From NCBI GenBank assembly GCA_027449965.1, contig DAIDKP010000006.1:29647-93646 (forward strand): DNA of 64,000 nt, in the 5' to 3' direction. The stretch comes from Acidobacteriaceae bacterium. Lineage in GTDB: Bacteria; Acidobacteriota; Terriglobia; Terriglobales; Acidobacteriaceae. Position 1 is the first letter of the stretch. Each line of letters starts with the position of its first letter. Of this stretch, positions 1 to 13,410 are shown in pieces. Position numbers and translations under genes: made by a program. The notes under the pieces were generated by a model. It was not told the origin of the DNA and did no database searches. It worked only from the letters and a program-made list of their open reading frames with translations.

Positions 1-1
1 G

Positions 2-1591
<1,590 letters not shown>

Positions 1592-1611
1592 GCGCCTATT
1601 CTGGGGCAAAA

Positions 1612-1644
1612 AGCGGGAACCGCGATGCGGTTCCTGCTTTTTTT
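1612..1644 (+). terminator. Intrinsic terminator of dnaK
   Basis: A 12-bp stem (AGCGGGAACCGC with GCGGTTCCTGCT, one G-U pair) with a three-base loop is followed directly by six T. It lies 20 bases after the dnaK stop, a textbook Rho-independent terminator. Confidence 0.93.
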
Positions 1645-1747
1645 GCGTACAGGTGAAACCGGAACTCTCGGACAAAACAACTGCAAGTATCTATTTTTCA
1701 GTTATATAGATTTATTTTCTGATGTTTCTTCTTTGACTATTAACCCG

Positions 1748-1907
1748 GTTACCCCCCCCCAGGGGGGGGGTATTAATTTTCTTGCCAACGAAAATATGGC
1801 GAAATATTTACTAATTTGCCATCATGCGCGCGGCTGGCTGCCCGAGTGAGGGCGCATGGCAGACGCAGGAATGACAGTATGACACAAATGGAAAGAATTG
1901 CCTGCCA
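1748..1907. repeat. Dispersed ~160 bp repeat, copy A
   Basis: This copy matches another at 59678-59844. Both start with GTTACC, then a C-run/G-run inverted repeat that can fold into a very stable hairpin. Next comes a 36-nt block (1784-1819, 31 of 36 bases identical to the other copy) containing GCCAACGAAAAT and TGGCGAAAT. After a spacer of near-constant length (55 versus 58 nt) comes a second block (1875-1907, 30 of 33 identical) containing GAAAGAATTGCCTGCCA. GCCA...TGGC and ATTTTC...GAAAAT in the first block are small inverted repeats. No transposase or clear target duplication is seen. It could be a non-coding RNA, a miniature mobile element or a regulatory repeat. Confidence 0.75.
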
Positions 1908-2008
1908 GCCGGTGTTCATGTTGCGTCGTGATCAGCCGATCGACTGTTTGCCGGGTTCGACGCTCATTCCTTGCAGCAGAGCTATGCCAGGGATTGCGGT
2001 ACGGATGG

Positions 2009-2050
2009 TTGCGAATTTGGCAGATTGCCCTTAGAATAATGGCAGATTGC
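2009..2050 (+). promoter_or_regulatory. Promoter and putative autoregulatory operator of the xre-res operon
   Basis: A -35 TTGCGA (2009-2014), 17-bp spacer and -10 TAGAAT (2032-2037) form a good sigma-70-type promoter. An 11-bp direct repeat TGGCAGATTGC occurs at 2018-2028 (in the spacer) and again, perfectly, at 2040-2050 around the expected transcription start. The copies are 22 bp apart, two helical turns. Antitoxins of this family usually repress their own operon, so these repeats are the probable operator (inference). Confidence 0.7.
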
Positions 2051-2063
2051 ACGGGAGGATCGT

Positions 2064-2531
2064 ATGGCTGGACCGATGGCCCAATCCGCCGAAGTCGGCA
2101 TACGGCGGGAACCTGCGATGTTCTATCGCCGGATGGAGGTCAAACTGGGTGTTGCCTCACTGCGTTCAGACCGCGATCTGGCACGACTGGTGCAGGAACG
2201 GCTTCCGCTGGCCTCGGTCGAATCTCTTGCTCACCATGGAATGACGGATGAGGAGATTTACAGCTTCATTGTTCCGCGCAGAACTCTGGCGCATCGCAGG
2301 AGTCGGCGCGAGTGTCTGACGCAGGACGAGTCGGACCGAGCGGTTCGGATCGCGCGCATCACTTCGCTGGCTGAAGAGGTCTTCGGCGATGAAGCGAAGG
2401 CGGCCCGTTGGCTGCGCAAAGCGAAGGCCCGTTTCGAGGAGCGCAGTCCGCTGGAGATGTTGCGCACCGAAGCCGGAGCGCGACTGGTGGAAGAGATGCT
2501 GCTGCAGCTTGACTACGGATTCGTTGCCTGA
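2064..2531 (+). CDS. Xre/MbcA/ParS-type antitoxin (DUF2384)
   Basis: Predicted antitoxin of a type II toxin-antitoxin pair, 155 aa. The N-terminal half has a degenerate Xre-like helical region (SVESLAHHGMTDEEIYSFIVPRRTL, given here in two parts: SVESLAHHGM and TDEEIYSFIVP). It is followed by the typical RRECLTQDESDRAVRIARI segment. The C-terminal DUF2384 region has EEVFGDEAKAARWLRK, the SPLEML motif and GARLVEEMLLQLDYG, which in this family inserts into the toxin active site. GGGAGG at 2053-2058 is a good ribosome-binding site five bases before the ATG. The toxin gene starts 9 bases after the stop. The order antitoxin then RES toxin is characteristic of the family. Confidence 0.9.
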   Translation: MAGPMAQSAEVGIRREPAMFYRRMEVKLGVASLRSDRDLARLVQERLPLASVESLAHHGMTDEEIYSFIVPRRTLAHRRSRRECLTQDESDRAVRIARITSLAEEVFGDEAKAARWLRKAKARFEERSPLEMLRTEAGARLVEEMLLQLDYGFVA

Positions 2532-2540
2532 GGACGTTCT

Positions 2541-2981
2541 GTGATCCTGTGGCGCATCAGCAACTATGAAAGTCTGGATGGGGCGGGCGGTTTGTATGCG
2601 GCAGGGCGCTGGCATACGAAGGGCCATCCGGTGCTCTATTGCGCGCTGAACCCGGCGACAGCTCTGCTGGAAACGCTGGTCCACATGGAGATCGACGCGG
2701 AAGATTTGCCGGGCTGCTTTCGTGTGTTGAAGATCGAAGGGCCGGATTCTTTGACGGCGGAAACGGCGGACTCCCTGCCGCACAACTGGGCCGAAGATAT
2801 GGCCGCGACCCAGGCAGTGGGCGACCGCTGGCTGGAGGAAAAACGGTCTCTGCTGCTGCGAGTGCCGAGCGTTCTGGTTCCGGAGACATGGAACGTGCTG
2901 GTGAATCCCCGGCACAGCGAAATGGGCCTGCTGCGAGTTACACGGACGTACAACCACCCGTTCGATGCTCGGTTGTTGTGA
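2541..2981 (+). CDS. RES-domain toxin
   Basis: Toxin partner of the preceding antitoxin, 146 aa and essentially all RES domain. RES toxins degrade NAD+ or ADP-ribosylate a target and share an ADP-ribosyltransferase-like fold (family knowledge). Visible family features are an N-terminal LWRISNYESLDGAGGLYAAG with the following GRWHTKG, then LYCALNPATALLETLVH with the conserved Glu, and a C-terminal SLLLRVPSVLVPETWNVLVN with NPRH. Translation starts at a GTG. The ribosome-binding site GAGGA overlaps the antitoxin stop, so the two genes are translationally linked. Which NAD chemistry it performs cannot be told from sequence. Confidence 0.9.
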   Translation: MILWRISNYESLDGAGGLYAAGRWHTKGHPVLYCALNPATALLETLVHMEIDAEDLPGCFRVLKIEGPDSLTAETADSLPHNWAEDMAATQAVGDRWLEEKRSLLLRVPSVLVPETWNVLVNPRHSEMGLLRVTRTYNHPFDARLL

Positions 2982-3086
2982 GGGGGTGCGTCGGAAAGAC
3001 TCACCAAAGCTTCAACGAAGTGCTTCGGCATGTGCCTCAACTACTGAAGCGACACAACATCTGAGCAAACAATGGCAGCGTCTCGT

Positions 3087-3350
3087 CTATGGACTCCAAC
3101 TTCTCACAAGGTAAAATGCAACGGATTCGCAAAGCAAGTGTGCCTCTTTTGCGATAGAGTAGGCTCTCTTGGTTTCTGATTGAAGGACTCTTGCCCATTC
3201 GATGACTTCCGGCGATAACAGGCCTTTAGCAACGCTCTCGTAAGCATTGATGATCCGGTCTTGGAATTCCTTTGGCTGATCTTTGAACGTATCGTTCTCA
3301 ATCATTTCCCTAAGATACTCAGGCATATCTGCTGGCACTTTACTCGCCAT
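3087..3350 (-). CDS. Small hypothetical protein
   Basis: Unrecognised 87-aa protein, probably helical and rich in charged residues, with no signal peptide or membrane segment. The ATG is preceded by AAGGAG, a strong ribosome-binding site, which supports a real gene. It lies in an AT-richer patch together with the frameshifted gene at 3536-4430 on the same strand, beside a toxin-antitoxin pair. The patch may therefore be acquired DNA. No function is proposed. Confidence 0.6.
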   Translation of the reverse strand: MASKVPADMPEYLREMIENDTFKDQPKEFQDRIINAYESVAKGLLSPEVIEWARVLQSETKRAYSIAKEAHLLCESVAFYLVRSWSP

Positions 3351-3535
3351 ACGTAGTTCTTCTCCTTCCTAAGCGCTTTCCTGCGGATGATTGCAAACGC
3401 TATCTATTCAATCTTGAGTTCAATTTAGCCTAGACAATGACTCCTGGTGGCATCCTTTTGCTCTCGGCTCTTGGCGTCATGGCGTATTACAGCGACCTAC
3501 TTGACTGAAAGCGCATATGGTCAAGCTCAGACTGC

Positions 3536-4430
3536 TTATTCTGCGGCCTTAATCGCATTCGGAAGTACGTCCATTTCTTCTTGTGTTGGGAATCGTCCAA
3601 ACAGTACTCTCTCTGCAATCCAAGTGCCTGTACGTCGAATGTAAAGCACTTCCTCAAAGACCTCTGTGAGTTTTTGATGATTGCCCTTCGCTCGCGCATA
3701 TTCGGTGCCAAATAGGCGAGTACCCGGATCTGGGTTGCCCGGGGAGGAGTGCTTAATTGCGAGTGCATATTTTGCGATACCACGATGACCATCGGTCTCG
3801 CCCGAAAAAATTGCGGGGTGATCGGGAACGCTCGGGGCCTTACCTAGCGCTTCAAAAACAATAGCGTCAACGAAAAGCGACGCAAGAATCTTGTCGTCGG
3901 CGAAAGCCAACGTCTTTTCGAATACTCCGACCAGGAGCAAGTCAAAAACACATTCAGCGAAGACTGGATTGGAAACTCCGAGAGCGCCCGCTTGTTTGGC
4001 AGCCTCACGATGTAGTTCCTGGGCGAGGGTTGGGACAGCCGCGGTGAGTCCTGCCGTAATCGCGGTCTGTGGGAGCCGTCTAAGTCCGTCAAGCGCAGGA
4101 TTAGTTGCAGTCAATTGAGTAGAATCTTTAATGGAGAAAATAGGGTCTTCCCGTATCGCGTCCATCGTAGCGGCTAGAAGGGCACATAATTGCAGATCAA
4201 GCTGGGCCCAGGTGGAAGTCAGGTAGATAGCAAAGGACGGGGACTGTTCAAATATGCCGATACTCGCCAGCATCATGGCTCGATGTTTGGGATCGGCTTG
4301 GTTCCAGAGGTGTGCCGCTCGGTTGAATGATCTCTTGAGCGGAGTTGAATTGGCCTCTCTCTTTGCCTTGAAGTAACCCCCCTATGAGTATCAGGGCTAG
4401 AAAGATAACGAACACGAAAAATCCGCTCAT
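3536..4430 (-). pseudogene. Membrane-anchored hypothetical protein split by a frameshift at a G6 tract
   Basis: Two overlapping frames look like one gene. The first, from ATG 4430 (preceded by AGGAGA seven bases upstream), encodes MSGFFVFVIFLALILIGG, a clear membrane anchor. It then runs into out-of-character sequence and stops at 4248. The second frame is open from just downstream of a run of six G (4377-4382) and continues to 3536. The start at 4276 lacks a ribosome-binding site, and residues just upstream of it in that frame (RSFNRAAHLWNQADPKHRA) look like normal protein. With five G instead of six, one 297-aa protein results: an N-terminal membrane helix plus a ~275-residue soluble domain. 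I do not recognise the domain. The extra G may be a sequencing error, a true mutation or a phase-variable switch. Confidence 0.65.
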
Positions 4431-4636
4431 CCCGAAATCTCCTGCCGCACAATGCCTCGTAGAAGCTTGGCAGTATTGGTTTAGCGTTCCAAATTGCTAA
4501 GCCATATTGTGCATGCTGCCGTTAGGCGAGTCCAGATAGCGTATGCAATAAATCTAGTTTGATTATTTCACCGCACTGAGGGGTTCGGACAGCTCCAGGC
4601 CTCAAGAGCGAGACCTGGGGCACCCGGGTCTGGGGG

Positions 4637-8080
<3,444 letters not shown>

Positions 8081-8171
8081 GGGATGCTCCTCGATGGGGG
8101 ATGGCCGAAATGGACAGGACGAGGCAAAAGCGACTCGTTCAGCCTATCGTTGATATCTCACCGCAGATGCA

Positions 8172-8220
8172 AAAATACCGCTGTATCTTGTACCGGTCAA
8201 GAGAAAACCGCAATAGATAG
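8172..8220 (-). promoter_or_regulatory. nrdJ promoter with paired NrdR-box-like sites
   Basis: On the minus strand TTGACC (8195-8200), a 17-bp spacer and TATTTT (8172-8177) form a promoter ~90 bases before nrdJ. Two decamers resemble the NrdR core (C-w-A-t-A-T-a-T-w-G). Read on the minus strand, one is CAAGATACAG (8181-8190, 8 of 10) inside the spacer. Read on the plus strand, the other is CAATAGATAG (8211-8220, 9 of 10), just upstream of the -35. They are exactly 30 bp apart, close to the ~31 bp spacing of known NrdR box pairs. The whole non-coding interval 8081-8387 shows no other recognisable element and no cobalamin riboswitch. Confidence 0.65.
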
Positions 8221-8387
8221 TATTTTGTTGTGGTTGAGCGGAACCAAAAGCGGCAACTGCACGCCTTTGCCTGTGCAAAACGGAAATCGCCAGACGGGAC
8301 GCGGATTTGGGCCGCATCCCTGAAGGCAATTTTGGGGGACGATCGGCTTCAGGCGATGCAGATGGCTGGCGTGAAAGCCAAGTTGAC

Positions 8388-9194
8388 TTATTCGCTGGCC
8401 TTGACGTGTCGCCCGTGTGTGAGTTGCAAAGTACGGGTGTTGCGCTTGAAGAGCGCGGCGAAGGCCTGAAGCTGCTCGCGTGAGAGGGTGACCGGATTCT
8501 GCAGAACATACCACTGGACGCCTTCGGTGCAGGGCGGCTCGGTCAGAGATCCCGTGTAGGTCCAATAGCCGCGGTCGGCGGGAAACAGCCCGACGGGGTT
8601 GAGCATGAGCGTGGAAGTGCCGGTAGCGCCCACGGTTTTGGGGAGCTTTTCCCAAAGTCCGGCGAGAATGGCGTTGGAGTTGCCCTCGTTCAGTTCGACG
8701 GCAAGGATGACGATTTTGCCGTCTGCGCTGCGATGCACGAATTGCACGCTCATATCGCTGAGGTCGCCGTTGATGACCTCTTCGCCGGGATGGTGGAAGT
8801 GAAATTCGACAAGGTTGTAACGGACGCCGTCGAGGGTGATGTAGCTGCCATCGGGCGGGGTGACGCGGACAGTGTGGCCATCATTGACCAGCTTCATGGT
8901 GCCGGTGAGGTAGTGAAACTGAATGGGCGGGAGGGTCTTGTCGAGGCGCACCTTGTGAATGTCGATGGGCGATTGCTGCTTGCCGTTTTCGCAGACGCGC
9001 CAGGCGGGATTGAGGCGATCCCAATGCAGCGCACCGGTTGGCCCCTCGTAGGTCCAGGACGGAGCGAGCGCGGCGGTGGACGCCGGAGTGGAGGATCGAT
9101 TCTGCTGCTGCGCCAAGACATTTGTTTGAAGTGCACATAAGCCGATCAGTGTGACTGCCGCAATCCAACCTTTGTTTGTCCTGGAAATGATCAT
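8388..9194 (-). CDS. Secreted alpha-type carbonic anhydrase
   Basis: Interconverts CO2 and bicarbonate in the periplasm with a zinc ion. The 268-aa product starts with a signal peptide (KGWIAAVTLIGLCALQTNVLA, cleaved before QQ; hydrophobic core IAAVTLIGLCAL). The alpha-CA fold is marked by WRVCENGKQQSPIDI, the zinc ligands in NLVEFHFHHPGEE (two His) and in VQFVHRS (third His), and TGSLTEPPCTEGVQWYVL with the substrate-gating Thr. I chose ATG 9194 because it gives a clean signal peptide and has a G-rich stretch upstream. ATG 9227 is an in-frame alternative. It lies downstream of metK on the same strand, but a terminator separates them. Confidence 0.93.
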   Translation of the reverse strand: MIISRTNKGWIAAVTLIGLCALQTNVLAQQQNRSSTPASTAALAPSWTYEGPTGALHWDRLNPAWRVCENGKQQSPIDIHKVRLDKTLPPIQFHYLTGTMKLVNDGHTVRVTPPDGSYITLDGVRYNLVEFHFHHPGEEVINGDLSDMSVQFVHRSADGKIVILAVELNEGNSNAILAGLWEKLPKTVGATGTSTLMLNPVGLFPADRGYWTYTGSLTEPPCTEGVQWYVLQNPVTLSREQLQAFAALFKRNTRTLQLTHGRHVKASE

Positions 9195-9292
9195 TCTGGA
9201 AAGATGCCCCCCTTTGATTCTAAGCATCAGACGCGCGAGATAGGGATTTTGTGTGCAGATTGGAGCGGATGGCGCAAAGTTTTGGTGAAAAG

Positions 9293-9329
9293 CCGAAAGA
9301 CCGGGCGCGGTATGCGCTCGGTCTTTCGG
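9293..9329 (-). terminator. Terminator downstream of metK
   Basis: A 16-bp stem (CCGAAAGACCGGGCGC with GCGCTCGGTCTTTCGG, one G-U pair) and a five-base loop lie just after the metK stop. In the minus direction it is followed by CTTTTC, so it fits a Rho-independent terminator for metK. Confidence 0.82.
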
Positions 9330-9357
9330 GTGGAACGGGGCTATCGGCGAAGGCCGG

Positions 9358-10521
9358 TTATTTCGCGACCGCAAGCGCACCGGCCTGTTCCGCGAGAGCG
9401 GCTGCCTTGTCAGTGGCCTCCCAGGTGAAGTCGGCTTCGTTACGCCCGAAGTGGCCGTAGGCAGCGGTCTTCTGATAGATGGGACGGCGCAGATTGAGGC
9501 CCTCGATGATGGCCTTGGGGGTGAGCGCAAAGTTCTTGCGCACCAGAGCGGTCAGCTCGGAGGAGCTGAGCTTGCTGGTGCCGAAGGTCTCCACGCGAAC
9601 GCTGACTGGCTCGGCGACGCCGATGGCGTAGGCAAGCTGGACCTCGCAGCGGCTGGCCAGCCCGGCGGCGACGATGTTCTTGGCGATGTAGCGCGCCATG
9701 TAGGCAGCCGAACGATCGACCTTTGTCGGATCCTTGCCGCTGAAGGCTCCGCCGCCGTGACGGCCCGCGCCGCCGTAGGTGTCCACGATGATCTTGCGCC
9801 CGGTGAGGCCGCTGTCGCCCATCGGCCCGCCGATGACGAAGCGTCCGGTGGGGTTGATGTGGTACTTGGTGTTTTCGTCGAGCCACTCGGCAGGGAGCAC
9901 GGCCTGAATGACGTGCTTCAGGATGTCGGCGCGCAGCTCGTCGTTGGAGACGCTTTCGGCGTGCTGGGTGGAGATGACGACGGCATCGATGCGGACGGGC
10001 TTGCCGGCTTCGTCGTACTCGATGGTGACCTGGCTTTTGCCGTCGGGGCGCAGGTAGCTGAGCTTGCCGCTCTTGCGGACCTCGGTTAGGCGGCGGGTGA
10101 GCTTGTGGGCAAGCGAGATCGCCGCCGGCATCAGCTCCGGAGTCTCGTTAGTGGCGTAGCCGAACATCATGCCCTGGTCGCCGGCACCGCCCGTATCCAC
10201 GCCCTGCTTGATGTCGCTGCTCTGGCGATTGATGGTGGAGATAACGGCGCAGGTGTTCGAGTCGAAGCCGTAGAGCGCGTTGTCATAGCCGATGGAGGCG
10301 ACGACGCCGCGGACGAGCGTCTGGAAATCGACGTAGGCCTTGGTGGTGATCTCACCGGCGATGACGACGAGGCCGGTGGCCGTCAGCGTCTCCGCAGCGA
10401 CGCGGCTGTAGGGATCCTCCGTGAGGCAGGCGTCCAGAATCGCATCCGAGATCTGATCCGCGATTTTGTCGGGATGACCTTCGGTGACGGATTCGGAAGT
10501 AAACAGGGTACGGTCACTCAA
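9358..10521 (-). CDS. metK: S-adenosylmethionine synthetase
   Basis: Makes S-adenosylmethionine from ATP and methionine in the cytoplasm. Signature sequences are [52 protein letters not shown] and [19 protein letters not shown]. The C-terminus has [14 protein letters not shown] chose the TTG at 10521, giving 387 aa, because GAAGGAG lies eight bases before it and the product then begins [12 protein letters not shown], as in the family. An upstream ATG at 10569 would add 16 residues with no good ribosome-binding site. No SAM riboswitch is recognisable in the ~200 bases upstream. Confidence 0.96.
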   Translation of the reverse strand: MSDRTLFTSESVTEGHPDKIADQISDAILDACLTEDPYSRVAAETLTATGLVVIAGEITTKAYVDFQTLVRGVVASIGYDNALYGFDSNTCAVISTINRQSSDIKQGVDTGGAGDQGMMFGYATNETPELMPAAISLAHKLTRRLTEVRKSGKLSYLRPDGKSQVTIEYDEAGKPVRIDAVVISTQHAESVSNDELRADILKHVIQAVLPAEWLDENTKYHINPTGRFVIGGPMGDSGLTGRKIIVDTYGGAGRHGGGAFSGKDPTKVDRSAAYMARYIAKNIVAAGLASRCEVQLAYAIGVAEPVSVRVETFGTSKLSSSELTALVRKNFALTPKAIIEGLNLRRPIYQKTAAYGHFGRNEADFTWEATDKAAALAEQAGALAVAK

Positions 10522-10745
10522 ATCGATAACTCCTTCAGGAGCCAGGGCCAGACGCTGGGCCAAGGCCATGACTCTGTGTTTGCTGCGAACCGGACAGGGC
10601 AGAATAGGATGCCCGGACGGAAGCAGAGTACTGTCCTTATGGTATCGGTTGAGCGGAAAGAGGGCAAAACGGAGCCGGTCAACGGTCGTTAGACTCCGCT
10701 CAGAGGGAGGCAGGACCGGGTGAACGGAATCCAGCGCGACGACCG

Positions 10746-11282
10746 CTAACCTTGCGCGGGATGATTGGCGAGAAAGCCGGCCATCTCTGTGGAGAGGGAT
10801 CCGAGCCAGGTTCGCAGCGAGAGGATGGACGCGTGCAAAGGCAGGATCGAAGGCCACCATCCGGAGCGATAGCCAAAGTAGCGAATGGCCAGGAAGCCTG
10901 CGCAGGCAACCACCATGACCAGAGCGACGGCGCCGATCCACTTGAGGCGGAGCAGGCGCATCTCGTGGTTGCGTACGCGCGCGCGGCCCACATTGGCAGC
11001 AAACTCGGTCCAGTTCTGGTCGTCATCGAGCATCTGCCCGCTGGCGACGTAGGCTCGCTGGAAGCGAGTCATCCAGTCGCCTTCGTCGAGGCCAACGACC
11101 TTGACGTAGGCGCGGATGATTCCTTTGTTGAGGATGCCGCCGGGAAGCGCGCGGAACTGGTTGGACTCCAGCGCAAGCAGATGGCGTGGACTGACCTTGG
11201 TGATCTCGGTAATTTGCTCAAGCGCGATCCCGCGGCTTAGCCGCTCCATCCGCAGATCGTCGCCGAAAGAACCCATACTCAT
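10746..11282 (-). CDS. RodZ-like HTH_25 membrane protein
   Basis: A protein of about 178 aa with an N-terminal Xre-like helix-turn-helix ([19 protein letters not shown], then [19 protein letters not shown] and [20 protein letters not shown]). This form is typical of RodZ and related cytoskeleton-associated proteins. One transmembrane helix follows ([19 protein letters not shown], near residues 114-136), then a short tail. RodZ normally links MreB to the envelope. The large periplasmic beta domain is absent, so it may be a shortened or distinct member. The start could be ATG 11282, 11276 or 11348. I prefer the first because the domain begins there. Confidence 0.75.
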   Translation of the reverse strand: MSMGSFGDDLRMERLSRGIALEQITEITKVSPRHLLALESNQFRALPGGILNKGIIRAYVKVVGLDEGDWMTRFQRAYVASGQMLDDDQNWTEFAANVGRARVRNHEMRLLRLKWIGAVALVMVVACAGFLAIRYFGYRSGWWPSILPLHASILSLRTWLGSLSTEMAGFLANHPAQG

Positions 11283-11527
11283 CGAAGAAGCGTCCAGACC
11301 TTCCTGGAAGAGTTTTCCACAATCCAAGATACGTCCATGGATCGGCATTGGTCAAAAGAAAAACATGAAGAGCGCGAGGTATCTGCGAGTTTTCATTGTG
11401 GTTGGGAAAGATTGGCCGGTGCGGAATCAAAGTGGGACGAGAGCCGCCTTGCCGGGATGAGGTGTGAGGGGGATACTGGAGACCGGCAGTTTGCGTGTGC
11501 GGAGAGCGTGCGCGAAAGGATGGAGTG

Positions 11528-12841
11528 ATGGGCGGCAGGCAGTTGGGACAAGCAGCGACGAGATGGATGTGGGTGTGGCTGGTGGGCGTGTGCGCCCTTG
11601 CCTGGGCACAAAAGGTGGAGCAGCCGCGGTTGATCCATCCGGGCCATGGGCCAGACGGGAAGCCGCAGACGACGTTTCTGGTGCATCGGCTGGGGATGGA
11701 CCATGCCGAGGGCATTTCAACGATGGATGTGAATGGGGATGGATGGCCGGACCTGTTGAGCGGCGCGTACTGGTATGAGAATCCGGGAGCGAACGGCGGC
11801 GAGTGGACGCGGCATCAGTATCGCCAGGTGGGGATTCTGAACGAATTTGTCTCTGACAGCGGCGAGTGGGCGGTGGACGTGAATCACGATGGTCGTCCGG
11901 ATGTGGTGACGACGGGCTGGATGCTGAACGGGCTGTGGTGGTTTGAGAATCCGGGCAAGGCGGGCGGCCTGTGGGCCGAGCACAAGATCACCGACAGCTA
12001 TGACACCGAAGGCGGTGTGATGGCCGACATCAATGGCGATGGCAAGCCGGATATCGCGCTGGCGCACTATAACCACTCGGGAATTCTGTGGGTGGATTTT
12101 TCCGGGCCGGTACCGCGGGTGCATCACGTGGGCAAGCGCGCGCAGGATGGGCATGGGATTGGCGTAGCCGATATCGATGGCGACGGCAAGCCGGACCTGC
12201 TGACACCGTACGGATGGTTCCGGAACATCGACGCCGATCATGACAAATGGGAGTGGCACCCGGACTGGAATCTGGGCGATGCGGGATTTCCGATTCTGGG
12301 CTACGACGTGAACAACGACGGCAGGATGGACATCATTTACGGCCAGGGGCACAGCTATGGCCTCTATTGGCTGGAGCAGCGCGGCACGGGCAGCACGCGG
12401 CACTGGGTGCGGCATGTGATTGACGAAAGCTACTCGCAGATTCATGCGCTGAAGCTGGCCGATATCAACGGCGATGGTCAGCCGGAGCTGATTGCGGGCA
12501 AGCGCTATCGCGGACACAGCGGACATGATCCGGGATCGTATGACCCGCTGGTGGTCTATTACTACACGATTGACCGGAAGCACGGGACGTTTACGCGCCA
12601 CTCGATCTCGGTGAACGGCACGGCGGGAGTGGGCACGCAGATTCTGGCGCTGGACCTGGACAAGGACGGCGATGTGGACCTGGCGACGGCGGGCAAGACG
12701 GGCGTTCACTTCTTTGAAAATCTGACCGTGGACAAGGTGCCGGCGGCGCTGCGGGAGCAGGAGTTGCTGCTTGATCCGAACTGGCCGTATGTCGGTGAAG
12801 GGGTGCGGGTGCAGCAGGAGGATGGCCCAGGGATTGAGTAG
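11528..12841 (+). CDS. Secreted FG-GAP/VCBS repeat protein
   Basis: A secreted protein of 437 aa, predicted to fold as a calcium-binding beta-propeller. The signal peptide core WMWVWLVGVCALAWA is cleaved before QKVEQP. At least seven calcium-loop motifs occur in order: DVNGDGWPD, DVNHDGRPD, DINGDGKPD, DIDGDGKPD, DVNNDGRMD, DINGDGQPE and DLDKDGDVD, spaced ~45-60 residues apart as in FG-GAP repeats. Such proteins are often carbohydrate-active or adhesive, but no catalytic domain is visible. The start ATG 11528 follows a weak GGAGTG. The gene stands alone between minus-strand neighbours. Confidence 0.88.
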   Translation: MGGRQLGQAATRWMWVWLVGVCALAWAQKVEQPRLIHPGHGPDGKPQTTFLVHRLGMDHAEGISTMDVNGDGWPDLLSGAYWYENPGANGGEWTRHQYRQVGILNEFVSDSGEWAVDVNHDGRPDVVTTGWMLNGLWWFENPGKAGGLWAEHKITDSYDTEGGVMADINGDGKPDIALAHYNHSGILWVDFSGPVPRVHHVGKRAQDGHGIGVADIDGDGKPDLLTPYGWFRNIDADHDKWEWHPDWNLGDAGFPILGYDVNNDGRMDIIYGQGHSYGLYWLEQRGTGSTRHWVRHVIDESYSQIHALKLADINGDGQPELIAGKRYRGHSGHDPGSYDPLVVYYYTIDRKHGTFTRHSISVNGTAGVGTQILALDLDKDGDVDLATAGKTGVHFFENLTVDKVPAALREQELLLDPNWPYVGEGVRVQQEDGPGIE

Positions 12842-12931
12842 GGGCGAGTCGAGTAGCGAATGGCAAAGCAGGTGGAGACGTGAAGCGGCTCCGCATGGTT
12901 TCAGGTTTGCATTCGTTCAGGTTGGATTCGT

Positions 12932-13375
12932 TCAGGCGCGATCGGCGAGACAGGCCGCACACTGGCAGTGGCGGCGGAGGAAGTCCCAGGAGTAGATGCC
13001 TGCGGTGTGGCCATCCTGCCACTGAAACTGGATGGCGTATCGGCCTGTGGCCTGCGCACTGGCTGGCCGGGCGGGCGGCTCATAGAGCGGCAGAAGCTGA
13101 GCGGCGCGCGGCTTGGGCTGGCCGGGTTCGCGGCCCTCGTTTTTGCGCTCTTCGACACAGGTGGCGCAAGGACAGGCGTGGCGCAACCAGGCAAAGCTCC
13201 ACTGGCTTTGATGGCCGTCGGTCCAGTCGATCTCCATGCCGGTGCCTTCGGTTTGATGGATGCGAACTTTGGCGGGGGTGAGGGCTTCCCGGGTGAGCCT
13301 GCGGGCGCGGGCTTCGTCGCGCTCGCGCTTCTCCTGCTCTTCGCGGCTGAGGAACTGAATGCCTTCGTGACTCAT
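12932..13375 (-). CDS. DUF971 (GBBH-like N-terminal domain) protein
   Basis: A 147-aa cytoplasmic protein. The C-terminal two thirds match the DUF971 / gamma-butyrobetaine hydroxylase-like N-terminal domain, a small zinc-binding fold: TDGHQSQWSFAWLRHACPCA, CVEERKNEGREP, then YAIQFQWQDGHTAGIYSW and FLRRHCQCAACL. Cys/His clusters near residues 66-73 and 136-143 could bind metal. In other bacteria the domain occurs with Fe-S assembly or Mrp-type proteins. The N-terminus is a charged helix. No partner is visible here; the neighbour on the same strand is a PIN/TRAM protein. Confidence 0.85.
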   Translation of the reverse strand: MSHEGIQFLSREEQEKRERDEARARRLTREALTPAKVRIHQTEGTGMEIDWTDGHQSQWSFAWLRHACPCATCVEERKNEGREPGQPKPRAAQLLPLYEPPARPASAQATGRYAIQFQWQDGHTAGIYSWDFLRRHCQCAACLADRA

Positions 13376-13410
13376 AGTTCTATTGTGCCTGAAGGAAGAC
13401 AGGGCGTGAA

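Noticed and set aside
2639..3064. Plus-strand frame overlapping the RES toxin, ending HQSFNEVLRHVPQLLKRHNI
   Set aside because: Mostly a shadow of the toxin gene; the last 25 residues after the toxin stop look slightly protein-like but have no independent start.
8081..8387. Cobalamin riboswitch upstream of the B12-dependent RNR
   Set aside because: Looked for the B12-box and surrounding helices on the minus strand; nothing similar was found.
9522..10941. Longer metK start at 10941
   Set aside because: The extra ~140 residues have no similarity to MetK and cover the intergenic region and part of the RodZ-like gene; the TTG at 10521 has a proper ribosome-binding site.
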